NCBI GenBank assembly: GCA_015066975.1
Contig: SVNI01000004.1
Location: 1-62,481 of the forward strand
Reading direction: 5' to 3'
Source of the DNA: Ruminococcus sp.
GTDB lineage: Bacteria > Bacillota > Clostridia > Oscillospirales > Ruminococcaceae
Length of the DNA: 62,481 bases
This document shows positions 33,088-41,798 of the stretch, piece after piece. A program made the translations under genes and the position numbers. Numbering within the stretch: the first letter of the stretch is position 1; each line of letters starts with the position of its first letter. The notes under the pieces were generated by a model. It was not told where the DNA came from. It ran no database searches and saw only the letters and a program-made list of their open reading frames with translations.

Positions 33088-34086
33088 ATGGTCGAAATCA
33101 AGAATCTGTCGAAATATTACGGCAGAAATCCCGCGGTAAAAGGCATTGACTTTGAAATCCGGGATAATGAAATTCTGGGTTTTCTAGGGCCTAACGGGGC
33201 TGGAAAATCCACAACAATGAATATCATTGCCGGCTATCTGCCGTCCACGGGGGGAACGGTGACAGTCAACGGCTTTGATATTACTGAACAGGCAAGCGAA
33301 GCGAAGAAATGCATTGGCTATCTGCCGGAAATTCCGCCTGTCTATCCGGATATGAGAGTTGAGGAATATCTTATGTTTGTGGCAGGACTGAAAGGTGTTG
33401 TCCGTGCGGAACGAAAAAAGCAGGTAGAAGATGCCATGGAAAAACTGCATATCACCGATATGCGCCGGAGACTGATACGCAATCTTTCCAAAGGCTATAA
33501 ACAGCGTGTTGGATTTGCACAGGCACTGCTGGGCAATCCGAAAATCCTGATTCTGGACGAACCGACTGTCGGACTCGACCCGACGCAGGTCATGGAAGTC
33601 AGAAATCTGATTCTCGAACTCGGCAAAGACCATTCTATCATATTCAGTTCGCATATTCTGGCCGAAGTCAGTGCCGTATGTCAGCGTGTGGTCATCATCA
33701 ACAAAGGCGAAATCATGGCTATTGACACTATTGAAAATCTGGAACGGAATCTGACTGCCGATACCGTCCTGAACCTCACTGCTGAGGGAGACAAGGAGAA
33801 AATCACCCGTCTGCTGAAAGATATCCGGGGCGTGAATGCCGTCTCTGACGTGAAGGAAATCTCCGAAAACCGCAATCTCTACCAGATTGAACTTGCTGAA
33901 GAATCCGTCCGCAACGAAATCATGTCCGTCCTGCTGAACAATCAGTGCAGTATTGTCGAAATGAATCTTGCAAAGCTGAATCTGGAACAAGTCTTCATGA
34001 AGCTGATTCAGGAGAAGAAAAAATCCAGTCTGGAACAGCTCATTGACGAAACAAAAGCACCCAATCCCTATGACGAGGAGGTCTGA
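33088..34086 (+). CDS. ABC transporter ATPase, gliding-type (GldA-like)
   Basis: Cytosolic ATPase of 332 aa with Walker A GPNGAGKST at about residue 35, signature LSKGYKQRV near 134, Walker B LILDEPTVGLDP near 154 and the switch His. A 100-residue C-terminal extension follows, typical of the GldA/CcmA branch. It starts at ATG 33088, after AAAGGA, and not at the upstream in-frame ATG at 33043. It is the first gene of a four-gene operon with permease, GldG-like and DUF4340 proteins. In Bacteroidetes this system is needed for gliding; in Firmicutes the cargo is unknown. Confidence 0.9.
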   Translation: MVEIKNLSKYYGRNPAVKGIDFEIRDNEILGFLGPNGAGKSTTMNIIAGYLPSTGGTVTVNGFDITEQASEAKKCIGYLPEIPPVYPDMRVEEYLMFVAGLKGVVRAERKKQVEDAMEKLHITDMRRRLIRNLSKGYKQRVGFAQALLGNPKILILDEPTVGLDPTQVMEVRNLILELGKDHSIIFSSHILAEVSAVCQRVVIINKGEIMAIDTIENLERNLTADTVLNLTAEGDKEKITRLLKDIRGVNAVSDVKEISENRNLYQIELAEESVRNEIMSVLLNNQCSIVEMNLAKLNLEQVFMKLIQEKKKSSLEQLIDETKAPNPYDEEV

Positions 34087-34089
34087 ATC

Positions 34090-34821
34090 ATGTTTTCATT
34101 ATATAAAAAAGAATTACAGTCTTTCTTCTTCTCGCCGTTTGCCTACGTGCTGACTGCTTTGTTCATGCTGATATTCAGTTTCGCCTTTGTGACATCTATT
34201 GCCTCGATGGATTCCAGCGTTCTGAAATTTTCATTTCCGAGCATTTTCTACGACAACTTTTTCTTCTTCATCTTTATTATACCGATTCTGACCATGCGTT
34301 CTTTTGCGGACGAGCGCAAAGGCGGTACGGAAGTCCTGCTTCTGACCAGCCCCCTGAGTGTCGGAAAAATCGTTCTTGCAAAATACTTTTCCATTGTAAC
34401 AGTCTTTGCTGTCATGATGCTTTCTACGTTCTTCTTTCCAATTTATGCGGCTGTAAACGGTCAGGTCATGTGGTCGTCCCTGATTTGTGCTTATCTGGGC
34501 TTTTTCTTCTGGGGCATGGTCTGCATTGCCGTCGGAATGCTTCTCTCCTCTCTGACCGGAAATGCCATTATTGCGGCAATTCTGGGTGAAATCATCATGG
34601 AAGGCACTCTGCTCGTTGACCAGATTGGCGGTACAGCACTTGTGAATGCTTATCCCAGTTTGAATTCTGCCATTAGCTGGATTTCCATGCAGAGAAGATT
34701 CATCTATTTTTCACAGGGCATGTTCCGGCTGGAAGACCTGATTTTCTTCCTGAGCGCAACAGCCGTCGTTATCTGCTGGAACATCATTTCGATTGAGAAA
34801 CGCCGCTGGAGTCACAGCTAA
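34090..34821 (+). CDS. ABC-2 type permease (GldF-like)
   Basis: Integral membrane protein of 243 aa with six hydrophobic segments, matching ABC-2 permeases of the GldF type. The block RSFADERKGGTEVLLLTSPL at about residue 76 is the family hallmark. GAGGAGG lies 8-14 bases before the ATG, 3 bp after the ATPase stop. It would form the channel together with the GldG-like subunit. Confidence 0.9.
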   Translation: MFSLYKKELQSFFFSPFAYVLTALFMLIFSFAFVTSIASMDSSVLKFSFPSIFYDNFFFFIFIIPILTMRSFADERKGGTEVLLLTSPLSVGKIVLAKYFSIVTVFAVMMLSTFFFPIYAAVNGQVMWSSLICAYLGFFFWGMVCIAVGMLLSSLTGNAIIAAILGEIIMEGTLLVDQIGGTALVNAYPSLNSAISWISMQRRFIYFSQGMFRLEDLIFFLSATAVVICWNIISIEKRRWSHS

Positions 34822-34835
34822 GGAGGAGCACTGCA

Positions 34836-36368
34836 ATGGATACAAATACAAATCAGAAACCTTTCAAGAATCTCAAGAACCGGAAGTTCACGGCTTATGC
34901 AGCAATACTTGCGGCACTTGCGCTTGCAGTTGCTATCCCGATTAACCTTCTGGCAAGCAGATTAAATATCATCTGGGACATGACCCCTGCAAAGCTTTAT
35001 GAACTGTCCGACACTACTAAGAACTATCTGCAAAATCTTGACAAACAAGTCGATTTCTATTTTCTGATGGATATGGACTATCTCTCGACAGATACTGACA
35101 GCATGGCTTTATACTACACACTGAAACAGTATTCTGAATATGAGAATATCAATTTTGTCAGCTTTGACCCTGATAAGAATCCGACACTTGTCAATGAACT
35201 GAAAGAAAAAGGCTATTCGCTCTCTGTGGGCGATATGGTATTCTGCTGTGAGGACAGGTCAAAGCATGTGCCGGGTACAAACATGTATCAGTATGATGTT
35301 TCTTATGATGACAACAATAACCGTACTATTGAAGCCGCATACTTTACTGGCGAAAACTACATTACAGGTGCAATCAGTGCGGTTGCATCCGGCAAGGAAG
35401 CTTCCGTCTATTTCCTGACCGGCCACGGCGAAAAGACACTTTCCGGCGATTATACTACATTCAATTCCAACATGAAAAACAGAAACTACAATGCTCTGGA
35501 ACTGAATCTTTCTCTTGAAAAAGCCGTTCCCGAAGATACTGCCATGCTGATTCTTGCCGCTCCCCAATCGGACTTATCCAATGATGAAACCCGGCTTATC
35601 AATGAATATCTCGACAACGGTGGAAATATCTGCTTCCTCATGTCACCCAACAAAGAAAAGCTTGCTTACAAAAATATCGAATCCATCATGAATGCTTTTG
35701 GAATTGCTATGGACTACGACATTGTAAAAGAAACTGATTCCAGCCGTTATGTCAACGGCGACCCTTATACCTATCAGGTAAGTATCGTCCGCAACGACAG
35801 TGAAAGCTATTCTGTTGACATCACCAGCGAACTTGCCGAAATGACAGACAACGGCTATTATGCATTCATGAGCGACTCCCGAAGCTTCTATAATTACCCC
35901 AATTCAGATGACTATTCTCTCGAAGTCGGTTCTTTGTTGCAGACAGTTTCTTCTACAGATGAATACGGCGACACTGTTTCGACTGCTGTCGGCGAAGTCT
36001 ATGGTGCGACTGACCCCCTCGCCGAAGAAATTACCGGCTATCCGCTCGATTTGGCCATGTATTCCACAAGCACCTCACGCAACGGTGCAAAAGTCCTTGT
36101 GATGGGCAATGCCGAATTCATTGATGATGTCAATGTCTCTCAGGACTATATGATTATTCCCGTTTATCTGATGCTCTCTGCCATGAGCTGGATGCATGAC
36201 AGTGATTTAGTGCTTGATATGGGCATTGCCGATAAAGAACGCGATTATGACTCTATGAACATCAATTCTGAATCTGCTGCCAATACCACTATGATTATCT
36301 TCATTGCTGTGCCGATTGTTATTGGCATGATTGGCGCAGGCGTATGGCTGAAAAGGAGATATTCTTAA
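34836..36368 (+). CDS. GldG-like ABC auxiliary subunit
   Basis: A 510-aa protein with a transmembrane segment near the N-terminus (about 19-38), a large extracytoplasmic domain of the ABC_transp_aux type (ASVYFLTGHGEKTL and LDNGGNICFLMSPN are characteristic), and a second transmembrane segment just before a basic C-terminal tail. AAGGAGGAG precedes the ATG. The outer domain probably handles the substrate; partner of the permease at 34090-34821. Confidence 0.88.
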   Translation: MDTNTNQKPFKNLKNRKFTAYAAILAALALAVAIPINLLASRLNIIWDMTPAKLYELSDTTKNYLQNLDKQVDFYFLMDMDYLSTDTDSMALYYTLKQYSEYENINFVSFDPDKNPTLVNELKEKGYSLSVGDMVFCCEDRSKHVPGTNMYQYDVSYDDNNNRTIEAAYFTGENYITGAISAVASGKEASVYFLTGHGEKTLSGDYTTFNSNMKNRNYNALELNLSLEKAVPEDTAMLILAAPQSDLSNDETRLINEYLDNGGNICFLMSPNKEKLAYKNIESIMNAFGIAMDYDIVKETDSSRYVNGDPYTYQVSIVRNDSESYSVDITSELAEMTDNGYYAFMSDSRSFYNYPNSDDYSLEVGSLLQTVSSTDEYGDTVSTAVGEVYGATDPLAEEITGYPLDLAMYSTSTSRNGAKVLVMGNAEFIDDVNVSQDYMIIPVYLMLSAMSWMHDSDLVLDMGIADKERDYDSMNINSESAANTTMIIFIAVPIVIGMIGAGVWLKRRYS

Positions 36369-36371
36369 ATC

Positions 36372-37817
36372 ATGAGTACAAAAAAAATGAAAGCACTCAT
36401 CATTGCGCTTGTTGTTCTCCTGATTGTCGGAACGGGAGCTTATATCGCTGTAGATACGCTCAAATCCAGAGAAGAACAAGCCGTGCTTGAAGAAGCCAAA
36501 TCTCTCCAGCTATTCGATTTTGATGAGGACAGCATTGACAAAGTAGAAATTCAAGTTCCGGATTATTATTTCACGGTCGAAAACACCGCCGACGGCTGGA
36601 CGGTTACAGATACCAACTATGAACATGAACTCGCCCTGAATACCTATTATATCAACACTATCTGTTCTTATATGAGCGATTTGACCGCCCTTAAAAAATT
36701 AAGCGTCAGTGCGGAGGAGCTTTCCGGATACGGCCTTGAAACTTACTATCCCCTGACATGCTGTTCCGGCAGTACTGCCTATACGCTTTATCTGGGCAAT
36801 GCTTCTGCAACAGAGGACTATTTTTATGTCATGCTTCCGGATGATTCCACGGTTTATGCCATTGACTTCAACGAAGGTGAAGTCCTGAAAGGCGGTCTCT
36901 CCTATCTCAAAGACCCCTATATGATTAGCTGGCTGGATGTTAATATCAGCTATGTCAAACTTGACTGCAAAGGCAAAACCTCTTTTGAAATTGAAAAGGA
37001 TGACAATGACCGCTGGCAGATGCTCGCACCTATGAAAAATTCTCCCCTGAATTCCGCAAATATTAATTCCATGCTGACGGCTGTCACCCGTCTTCAGATT
37101 GAATCTTTCATCACAATGGCCGAAAGTCCGCAGGATTTAATTGATTATCATCTTGATGCACCGGCTTACCAGTTCACGCTGAAAACCGACTCCGGCGAAA
37201 CTATGACGATTGATTTCGCAGATTTCGATAAAAATGACAGCAGTGTTTCTCTTGTTTATGAAGAATCCGGTCAGATTGCTACAATGGATATCGGAAGTGT
37301 TTCGTTCTTGCAGACCGAAGCTATCGCTCTGATGACGGATAAAATCTATTCTCCGGATATTTCCGAAGTTTCTGCGCTGGATGTCATTGTAGATGACCTG
37401 CATTTCTCCATGAAGATGGACTGGGACAGCAATCAGGCATTTTTCAGCTCTGACAATACTGCTGATGAAATTGAAATTTCCGGCAATACTGATGAAATCC
37501 AGAAAAATTTCCGCGAACTGTTCCAGACTGTCTCCAATCTGACTTATGATTCTCTTGATATTGATGCCGAAACTGACGAAAAGGCTGAACCCTCTGTCAT
37601 TTTCCATTATACACTCACGGACGGTACAGAAACCGAAATTACGCTTGTTCCGATTGATGATACATTCTATCAGTCATTCATTGACGGCGAATATACTGGT
37701 AAAATTGTTCGCCGGCGTGCTCTGAGCGGTTCTGCCGGGGTGCTGACCTATCATGAAAAGATGATTGACCTGCTGGAGATGAACTCCGAAAAGATTCAGG
37801 CTTCTGAAGCAGAATAA
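36372..37817 (+). CDS. DUF4340 domain membrane-anchored protein
   Basis: A 481-aa protein with one N-terminal transmembrane segment (about 8-28) and repeated beta-rich DUF4340 units outside (YYFTVENTADGWTVTD is a typical first unit, with similar ones near residues 190 and 400). DUF4340 genes regularly follow GldG-like genes. AAAGGAG is about 13 bases upstream of the ATG, inside the previous gene. It closes the operon, which ends in a strong terminator. The function is unknown; a role as an extracellular partner of the transporter is inferred from context. Confidence 0.85.
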   Translation: MSTKKMKALIIALVVLLIVGTGAYIAVDTLKSREEQAVLEEAKSLQLFDFDEDSIDKVEIQVPDYYFTVENTADGWTVTDTNYEHELALNTYYINTICSYMSDLTALKKLSVSAEELSGYGLETYYPLTCCSGSTAYTLYLGNASATEDYFYVMLPDDSTVYAIDFNEGEVLKGGLSYLKDPYMISWLDVNISYVKLDCKGKTSFEIEKDDNDRWQMLAPMKNSPLNSANINSMLTAVTRLQIESFITMAESPQDLIDYHLDAPAYQFTLKTDSGETMTIDFADFDKNDSSVSLVYEESGQIATMDIGSVSFLQTEAIALMTDKIYSPDISEVSALDVIVDDLHFSMKMDWDSNQAFFSSDNTADEIEISGNTDEIQKNFRELFQTVSNLTYDSLDIDAETDEKAEPSVIFHYTLTDGTETEITLVPIDDTFYQSFIDGEYTGKIVRRRALSGSAGVLTYHEKMIDLLEMNSEKIQASEAE

Positions 37818-37820
37818 TTC

Positions 37821-37850
37821 AAGAATCCGCTGGGAGTCCAGCGGATTCTT
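37821..37850 (+). terminator. Rho-independent terminator of the ABC operon
   Basis: A 13-bp perfect stem (37821-37833 with 37838-37850) with GAGT loop and a short T-run (CTTTTA) straight after, 3 bp past the DUF4340 stop. Confidence 0.88.
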
Positions 37851-37932
37851 TTACCATTTCCGGCAGTTACTGCAAATACATAGATGCTCTTTCCCTCTTA
37901 CAAATCTAAAATGCTTAACAATACTGTATCAC

Positions 37933-37961
37933 TTGCATAATCTCCCCGGATATGCTATAAT
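37933..37961 (+). promoter_or_regulatory. Promoter of the methyltransferase-phosphatase operon
   Basis: TTGCAT (37933-37938) and TATAAT (37956-37961) with 17-bp spacer and TGC before the -10. Confidence 0.88.
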
Positions 37962-38002
37962 AAAATCAAAGAAAAAATCAAAACAAGAAAGGTTCTGAAA
38001 CT

Positions 38003-38617
38003 ATGCCCGTCAGAGACAATACAAAAATCTGGAATTTTTACGCACCTGTCTATAACATGTTTATGCTGACTAACAGACAAGCTTATCAAGAAATGTATCA
38101 GAAAATCAGCAAAACGATTCAGAATAAAAAAGTTCTGGAGTTAGCCTGCGGAACAGGGCTGATTTCCAATCATGTCGCGGAGGCTTCAAAGAAGTATATC
38201 GCAACCGATTTTGCTGAAAATATGCTGATTCAGGCACAGAAGAAAAAATCAACAGCCAAGCTTCACTATATGAAAGCCGATGCTTCTGCACTGCCGTTTG
38301 CGAATAAAAGCTTTGATGTGGTTATCATCTCGAATGCTCTGCATGTGATTCCGAATCCGGAGAAAGTACTTTCCGAAATTGCAAGAGTGCTGAAAACGGG
38401 CGGAATTTTAATTGCCCCGAACTTCATTCATGAAAATCTGAACGGTTCAGCTCTGCTGATGTCAAAATTACTGACTGTTGCCGGAATCACCTTTGAAACC
38501 AAATGGAATTCCGAAGAATATGTTGATTTCCTGAAACAGAACAGATTCTATGCTAAGAAAAAATCCGTCCTGAAAGCATCCATTCCACTGATGTATGTGG
38601 AGGCGAATTATAAATGA
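38003..38617 (+). CDS. Class I SAM-dependent methyltransferase
   Basis: Cytosolic 204-aa methyltransferase of the UbiE/Methyltransf_11 type. Motif I VLELACGTGLIS is at about residue 40, an acidic end of strand 2 (YIATDF) near 60, motif II ADASALPF near 91 and motif III around VLKTGG at 128. The substrate is not evident; small molecules or membrane lipids are common for this branch. The stop overlaps the next gene as ATGA. Confidence 0.88.
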   Translation: MPVRDNTKIWNFYAPVYNMFMLTNRQAYQEMYQKISKTIQNKKVLELACGTGLISNHVAEASKKYIATDFAENMLIQAQKKKSTAKLHYMKADASALPFANKSFDVVIISNALHVIPNPEKVLSEIARVLKTGGILIAPNFIHENLNGSALLMSKLLTVAGITFETKWNSEEYVDFLKQNRFYAKKKSVLKASIPLMYVEANYK

Positions 38618-39183
38618 TTTTCCGTCATACCAGAAATACACGCTGTATCATAAAAGATAATTATCGCTATATCCGGAGTGATGTTCCGGCAGAAGTTTTG
38701 GAAAGCGAAATCAATTTCTTAAAGAATCACCATATTCTGACAGTCATTGATTTAAGAACAGAATCCGAACAGCTGAAAAAGCCCTGTCCGCTGAAAGATG
38801 TTTCCGAATTCAGATATCTTTCCATGCCCGTCACCGGCGGAAACGCTGTTCCGGAGTCTCCGGAACATGTCGCCCTCTCCTATCTCGCCATGATTGACAG
38901 TCAAATGCACAATATTATCAGCACGATTCTGAATGCGGATTCCAATGTTCTATATTTCTGCAACGCCGGAAAAGACCGGACGGGCGTGGTTTCCGCACTT
39001 CTTCTGAAACATCTCGGCTATGAAGATGACTATATCATTCAGGATTATATACAGTCCGCTGATAACCTGAAAGAGATGCTCCGTCAGTTTGCCGAAGCCA
39101 ATCCGGATATTGACATACAAGTTATCACTCCTCATGAAAGCTATATGAAACAGTTTCTTCTACAGATGCAGAATCAGATGTAA
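38614..39183 (+). CDS. Tyrosine-protein phosphatase family protein
   Basis: A 189-aa phosphatase of the PF13350 type with P-loop FCNAGKDRTGV at about residue 112: catalytic Cys in CxxGKDRTG, with Asn-Ala in the variable positions. Members dephosphorylate phosphotyrosine or phosphoinositides. The upstream block VIDLRTESEQ matches the family N-terminal signature. It is translationally coupled to the methyltransferase (ATGA). There is no signal peptide, so it is probably cytosolic. Confidence 0.87.
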   Translation: MIFRHTRNTRCIIKDNYRYIRSDVPAEVLESEINFLKNHHILTVIDLRTESEQLKKPCPLKDVSEFRYLSMPVTGGNAVPESPEHVALSYLAMIDSQMHNIISTILNADSNVLYFCNAGKDRTGVVSALLLKHLGYEDDYIIQDYIQSADNLKEMLRQFAEANPDIDIQVITPHESYMKQFLLQMQNQM

Positions 39184-39188
39184 ACCGC

Positions 39189-39217
39189 TTGCATTTTTTG
39201 ATAAACTATGTTATAAT
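39189..39217 (+). promoter_or_regulatory. Promoter of the miaB operon
   Basis: TTGCAT (39189-39194) and TATAAT (39212-39217), 17-bp spacer, 5 bp after the phosphatase stop. It is nearly identical in form to the promoter at 37933-37961. Confidence 0.88.
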
Positions 39218-39253
39218 AAAATAAATCAAGTAAAACTTCAAGAGGTGAATCCC

Positions 39254-40651
39254 TTGCAAAATTTAGAATTAGAAAATCTGCCCTCTCCGGAGGTTTGTAT
39301 CAAAGAAGTCGGAAAGTGGATTGCATCCTATCCGGAACAGCCTTTAGCTTATCTGCATAGTTTCGGATGTCAGTTAAATGTTGCTGACGGCGAAAAGCTT
39401 TCCGGCATTCTGAAACAGATGGGCTACGGCTTTACGGACGATGTCACAAAGGCATCACTCATCTTATACAATACCTGTGCCGTCCGTGAAAATGCCGAAG
39501 ACAGAGTTTTCGGCACACTTGGAAGCATCAAGAAATTAAAGCAGGAAAATCCGGCTTTAATCATCTGCGTCACGGGATGCATGACAGCTCAGAAACAGGT
39601 TGCCGATAAAATCAAGAAATCTTACCGCTATGTGGATATTGTTCTTGGTTCATCCGCTGTCAGCCGTCTGGCGCAAATGCTTTATGCACATATGCACGGT
39701 TTGAAACACGCTCAGGATATTGAAACTTATCTTGATATTCCGGAAGATTTAGAACCCCTTCGTGAAAGCACATTCAAGGCCGCCGTGCCCATCATGTACG
39801 GATGCAATAACTTCTGTACTTACTGTATTGTACCCTATGTCAGAGGCCGTGAACGAAGCCGTCAGCCGGAAAAAATCATCAGCGAAGTCCGGAAGCTGAT
39901 TCAGGACGGCTATAAAGAAATCATGCTCCTCGGTCAGAACGTTAATTCTTACGGCAAAGATTTGGAAACTCCGGTCAGCTTTCCGGAATTATTAAGAGAA
40001 ATCGACAAGATTCCGGGCGAATACTGGATAAGATTCATGTCATCCCATCCGAAGGATGCAAGCCCTGAACTCATGGATGCACTGTTAGAGTGCGAACATC
40101 TGGCGAAGCATTTGCATTTGCCTGTCCAGTCCGGAAGCAATGAAATTCTCAAGCGCATGAACCGTCGTTATACAGTTGAAAAATATCTGTCTCAGGTAGA
40201 CTATATCCGGAGCAAAGACCCTGATTTCTCCCTGACAACTGACTTGATAGTCGGCTTTCCGGACGAATCGGAAGAAGATTTTCAGGCAACACTGAATATT
40301 ATCAGCAAAGTCCGTTATGACAACATGTATTCGTTTATCTACTCGAAGCGCACCGGAACAAAAGCTTCTCTCATGCCCGACAGCATCTCAGATTCCGAAA
40401 AAAGTCAGCGTATGCAGAGATTATTAGCCTTACAGCGTGAAATTGCTGTCGAGAATAACAAACGCTTTATCGGCAGAACGCTCACTGTCCTCTGCGACGG
40501 TGAAAGCAAAAAGCGTCTCGGCAATATGACCGGAAGAAGCTCCGAAAACATCCTTGTTGAATTTGCCGGAACGCCTGACCTTATCGGCAGATTTGTCAGA
40601 ATCAAAGTCACAGAAAGCCATAATAATATGGTTTGCGGATATATTTTATAA
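39254..40651 (+). CDS. miaB: tRNA-2-methylthio-N6-dimethylallyladenosine synthase, TTG start
   Basis: Radical SAM methylthiotransferase that adds the 2-methylthio group to i6A37 in tRNA. The 465-aa product has the N-terminal cluster domain (FGCQLN, NTCAVRE, TGCM), the radical SAM motif CNNFCTYC at about residue 182 and a C-terminal TRAM domain. AGAGGTG at 39241-39247 is spaced correctly for the TTG at 39254; the upstream in-frame GTG at 39245 lies inside that ribosome binding site. MiaA, which makes its substrate, is 8 kb downstream. Confidence 0.95.
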   Translation: MQNLELENLPSPEVCIKEVGKWIASYPEQPLAYLHSFGCQLNVADGEKLSGILKQMGYGFTDDVTKASLILYNTCAVRENAEDRVFGTLGSIKKLKQENPALIICVTGCMTAQKQVADKIKKSYRYVDIVLGSSAVSRLAQMLYAHMHGLKHAQDIETYLDIPEDLEPLRESTFKAAVPIMYGCNNFCTYCIVPYVRGRERSRQPEKIISEVRKLIQDGYKEIMLLGQNVNSYGKDLETPVSFPELLREIDKIPGEYWIRFMSSHPKDASPELMDALLECEHLAKHLHLPVQSGSNEILKRMNRRYTVEKYLSQVDYIRSKDPDFSLTTDLIVGFPDESEEDFQATLNIISKVRYDNMYSFIYSKRTGTKASLMPDSISDSEKSQRMQRLLALQREIAVENNKRFIGRTLTVLCDGESKKRLGNMTGRSSENILVEFAGTPDLIGRFVRIKVTESHNNMVCGYIL

Positions 40652-40674
40652 TTATTTTTCAGGAGGTATCTATT

Positions 40675-41082
40675 ATGGATATTATCGAAATGACAAGAGA
40701 ACTCGGCAAAGCGATTCAGTCTGATGACAGATATATCGCCTACTGTCTCGCAAAACAGGCAAACGATGAAGATGAACAGCTTCAAAATCTCATCAATGCG
40801 TTCAATCTGAAACGTGTCGAATTGCAGATGGAAATTTCCAAACCGGACAAGAATGATGAAACGATTCAGGAATTAAATAATCTGATTAAAGATACCTATC
40901 AGAAAATCATGACCAATCCGAAAATGATGATTTATAATAATACAAAATCGGCGATGGATGAACTCATGAGTCAGATTAATAATATCATCACCATGTCGGC
41001 AAACGGTGTCAATCCGGATGAAATCGACCTGGAAAGCTTATCTTGTGCAGGCGATTGCAGTTCCTGCGGAGGATGTGGCTGA
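40675..41082 (+). CDS. YlbF/YmcA (RicA-like) family protein with a C-terminal Cys cluster
   Basis: A 135-aa helical protein of the YlbF/YmcA family. In Bacillus subtilis these proteins form the RicAFT complex, which carries iron-sulfur clusters and directs RNase Y cleavage, and ymcA lies next to the miaB-type gene exactly as here. The last 12 residues read CAGDCSSCGGCG, four Cys in a Cx3Cx2Cx2C array. AGGAGG precedes the ATG at 40675. Position between miaB and mutS-mutL matches the B. subtilis order. A cluster ligand role for the tail is inferred. Confidence 0.85.
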   Translation: MDIIEMTRELGKAIQSDDRYIAYCLAKQANDEDEQLQNLINAFNLKRVELQMEISKPDKNDETIQELNNLIKDTYQKIMTNPKMMIYNNTKSAMDELMSQINNIITMSANGVNPDEIDLESLSCAGDCSSCGGCG

Positions 41083-41087
41083 TTTCA

Positions 41088-41798
41088 GTGGAATCGAAAA
41101 AATTAAGAAAAGAAAATGTTCCGGATTGGTGGACTCATGATTTTTCGCTGTGTCCTGTCTGCGGAAGATATGCATTTCATCAGCCGGAAACAGTGAATCT
41201 TTGTCCGGTCTGTGGCTGGAAATATCATAAAATCCAGATGCAGGATTATCTGTATATCGACAAAGAAAATCCGCTGAATGTGAATCAGGCAAGACTGGAA
41301 TATTTTCTTCTGTCGGATTCTCTCACGCATGACCAGACAGCACTGCTCCGACAGAAATTCCGGTCGTCGCCGGAAGTCTATATAGAAAAGCTGTTTGTGC
41401 TTTTGAATTCTGTTGATTTGTATGAATTTATCAGCCGGAAACGGCTTTCTCCGGAGGAAATACATCGAACTGGAATTTATAGCGATAACATAGATCTGGA
41501 GGGTACTCCTGTCACAACATCAGATCATATATTATTTTCCGGTCTTTTTATGTTTGATATGGAAAACGGCATTGTGGATTATGATGAATATCTGTACGGA
41601 TTCCGGCACGGTGCAACTTTGGAATCTTATTATAATACTACTGGAACGATTGACTATTATCAGGAATATTTTTTAGAAGATTCCGTATTTTTCTTTGCGT
41701 TCAGCCCGGAAAAAATCTGTACAAGTGCCTGTTTTAACACATACAGAAAAAGACACGAACAAGAAAGGAGTTTCTTTTTTGGAACTGAAAGATATTAA
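41088..41798 (+). CDS. CPCC-type cysteine-rich protein, about 236 aa
   Basis: The N-terminal part has two CPVCG knuckles (LCPVCGRYAF and LCPVCGW) followed by NPLNVNQAR, the pattern of the Cys_rich_CPCC zinc-ribbon family. The remaining 180 residues are acidic, aromatic-rich and unrecognised. The start is uncertain: GTG 41088, 5 bp after the ricA-like stop, is chosen; ATG 41073 would sit inside the only ribosome binding site (GGAGG, 41068-41072). The 3' end overlaps mutS by 20 bp. It occupies the place of cotE in the B. subtilis order. Function unknown. Confidence 0.65.
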   Translation: MESKKLRKENVPDWWTHDFSLCPVCGRYAFHQPETVNLCPVCGWKYHKIQMQDYLYIDKENPLNVNQARLEYFLLSDSLTHDQTALLRQKFRSSPEVYIEKLFVLLNSVDLYEFISRKRLSPEEIHRTGIYSDNIDLEGTPVTTSDHILFSGLFMFDMENGIVDYDEYLYGFRHGATLESYYNTTGTIDYYQEYFLEDSVFFFAFSPEKICTSACFNTYRKRHEQERSFFFGTERY

